The position numbers were made by a program, and so were the translations under genes. Shown here piece after piece: positions 6,556 through 7,308 of a DNA stretch of 7,308 nucleotides; position 1 is the first letter of the stretch, and each line of letters starts with the position of its first letter. Location of the stretch: positions 1-7,308 of the forward strand of contig DAOVZP010000075.1 of assembly GCA_030635045.1 (NCBI GenBank). The letters are read 5' to 3'. Source of the stretch: Bacteroidota bacterium (lineage in GTDB: Bacteria > Bacteroidota > Bacteroidia > Bacteroidales > B18-G4). The notes under the pieces were generated by a model. It made no database searches. It was not told the DNA's origin and saw only the letters and a program-made list of their open reading frames with translations.

Positions 6556-7032
6556 ATGAGAAGGCAAAGGGCAATCTATTCAATAATCATCCTTATCAGC
6601 ATAAGCTTTAGTGCATGTGATCAGGGGAGTGTTTACCATGAGTACATTACCATCGAAGAGGCCAATTGGCATCAGGATTCAATACTGCATTACGATGTGC
6701 CTATTGAGGACAGCCTTGCCCTGAATGATTTTTTCATCAACATCAGGAACAATACGGACTATCCATTCAGCAACCTGTACCTGTTCCTCATAACAGAATT
6801 TCCAAATGGCCACTCAACCAGGGACACCATCGAATGCATCCTTGCCGACAAGAATGGCAAATGGCTTGGTTCAGGTTCAGGCAGGATCAAAGACAACAAG
6901 ATCATGCTACAGCAGGCACTCCGGTTCCCTTTAAGGGGCATATATCATTTTTCCCTGGAGCAAGGCATGCGGCACGAGGAACTTAAGGGAATAGAAGATA
7001 TCGGTTTCAGCATCGAAGCCCACAGGCAATAA
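6556..7032 (+). CDS. gldH: GldH-family lipoprotein
   Basis: With the ATG at 6556 the product has 158 residues and a clean lipoprotein signal: basic MRRQRA, a hydrophobic stretch IYSIIILISISF, and a lipobox ending S-A-C with the acylated cysteine at C21. In-frame ATGs at 6493 and 6517 would add 21 or 13 residues before this signal, and the 6493 start overlaps ricT, so they are less likely. The mature part carries the GldH pattern: YHEYITIEEANWHQDSI near the start, FFINIRNNTDYPFSNLYLFL in the middle, then DTIECILADKNGKWLGSGSG and RFPLRGIYHFSLEQGMR towards the end. GldH is known from flavobacterial gliding motility but is widespread in non-gliding Bacteroidota, so motility should not be inferred. 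It is expected in the cell envelope, facing the periplasm or anchored in the outer membrane. It sits 31 bp upstream of a penicillin-binding protein. Confidence 0.9.
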   Translation: MRRQRAIYSIIILISISFSACDQGSVYHEYITIEEANWHQDSILHYDVPIEDSLALNDFFINIRNNTDYPFSNLYLFLITEFPNGHSTRDTIECILADKNGKWLGSGSGRIKDNKIMLQQALRFPLRGIYHFSLEQGMRHEELKGIEDIGFSIEAHRQ

Positions 7033-7063
7033 TTAAGTATAATCACTGCAAGCAATAATTTGC

Positions 7064-7308
7064 ATGGGAACATCAGAGAAAAAAAGAAGAAGGATCAATT
7101 ACATAGTCCGGTTCTGGGTCATTTATCTCTTCAGCATAGTGCTGGCATTTCTGATCTTTTTCGGCATCTCGCAGAGCTGGTTCGGGTACATGCCTTCCTT
7201 TGAAGAGCTGGAAAACCCGGAGCGCAACCTTGCCTCGGAAGTTTATTCATCTGATAGTTATCTCCTTGGCACTTATTATATTGAGAATCGCTCCGACATA
7301 CACTTCAA
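7064..7308 (+). CDS. Class A penicillin-binding protein (PBP1A type), N-terminal part, runs off the right edge
   Basis: The ATG at 7064 opens a frame of 81 codons to the window edge. The protein has a basic cytoplasmic head (EKKRRR), one membrane helix at about residues 13-36, then GYMPSFEELENPERNLASEVY, SDSYLLGTYY and ENRSDI. P-S-F-E-E-L-E-N-P followed by a D-x-x-L-L-G-x-Y-Y stretch is the standard opening of the bifunctional glycosyltransferase/transpeptidase PBPs of Bacteroidota. These polymerise and crosslink peptidoglycan in the periplasm. The catalytic glutamate of the glycosyltransferase domain and the transpeptidase serine lie outside the window. A TAATTTG at 7056-7062, one base short of a -7 element, stands directly before the start; readthrough from gldH is also possible. 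Confidence 0.88.
   Translation, partial: MGTSEKKRRRINYIVRFWVIYLFSIVLAFLIFFGISQSWFGYMPSFEELENPERNLASEVYSSDSYLLGTYYIENRSDIHF

Overview
The window looks like ordinary chromosome of a Bacteroidota bacterium, probably class Bacteroidia. The support is a b558-type sdhC-sdhA-sdhB operon, the gene order holB-ricT-gldH-PBP1A, a GldH lipoprotein, start codons preceded by A/T-rich sequence instead of strong Shine-Dalgarno sites, and several matches to the Bacteroidota -7 promoter element TAnnTTTG. All five complete non-sdhA genes, and the 3' end of sdhA, stop with TAA. No mobile element, RNA gene or CRISPR array was seen.

Layout. Positions 1-483 (minus strand) hold the first 161 codons of an Xaa-Pro aminopeptidase. 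A 159-bp A/T-rich divergent intergenic region follows. On the plus strand, 643-4079 is a three-gene succinate:quinone oxidoreductase operon: cytochrome b subunit, flavoprotein and iron-sulfur subunit, with gaps of 32 and 30 bp. A 124-bp spacer (4080-4203) consists mostly of two consecutive tandem-repeat arrays, of 7-bp and 9-bp units. Then come holB (DNA polymerase III delta'), ricT (PSP1-domain protein), gldH (lipoprotein) and the first 81 codons of a class A penicillin-binding protein that runs off the right edge.

The main oddity is the flavoprotein gene sdhA. It is complete and in one frame over 1353-3290, but codon 279 is an amber TAG (2187-2189) where relatives have a lysine codon. A single A-to-T change from AAG would explain it. 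The stop separates the FAD-attachment half from the half carrying the catalytic arginine, so neither product alone could work. Sequencing or assembly error, a recent nonsense mutation, or amber suppression/recoding are the candidate explanations. With no other in-frame TAG in the other genes here, genome-wide TAG reassignment is unlikely.

How the genes work together: SdhC, SdhA and SdhB form one membrane complex linking succinate/fumarate to the quinone (in Bacteroidota usually menaquinone) pool. The downstream group is a mix of housekeeping genes (replication clamp loader, RNA-processing cofactor, envelope lipoprotein, peptidoglycan synthase) whose linkage is, from memory, common in Bacteroidota. 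I found no convincing undescribed multi-gene system. The amber codon in sdhA and the repeat-built spacer are the items worth a second look.
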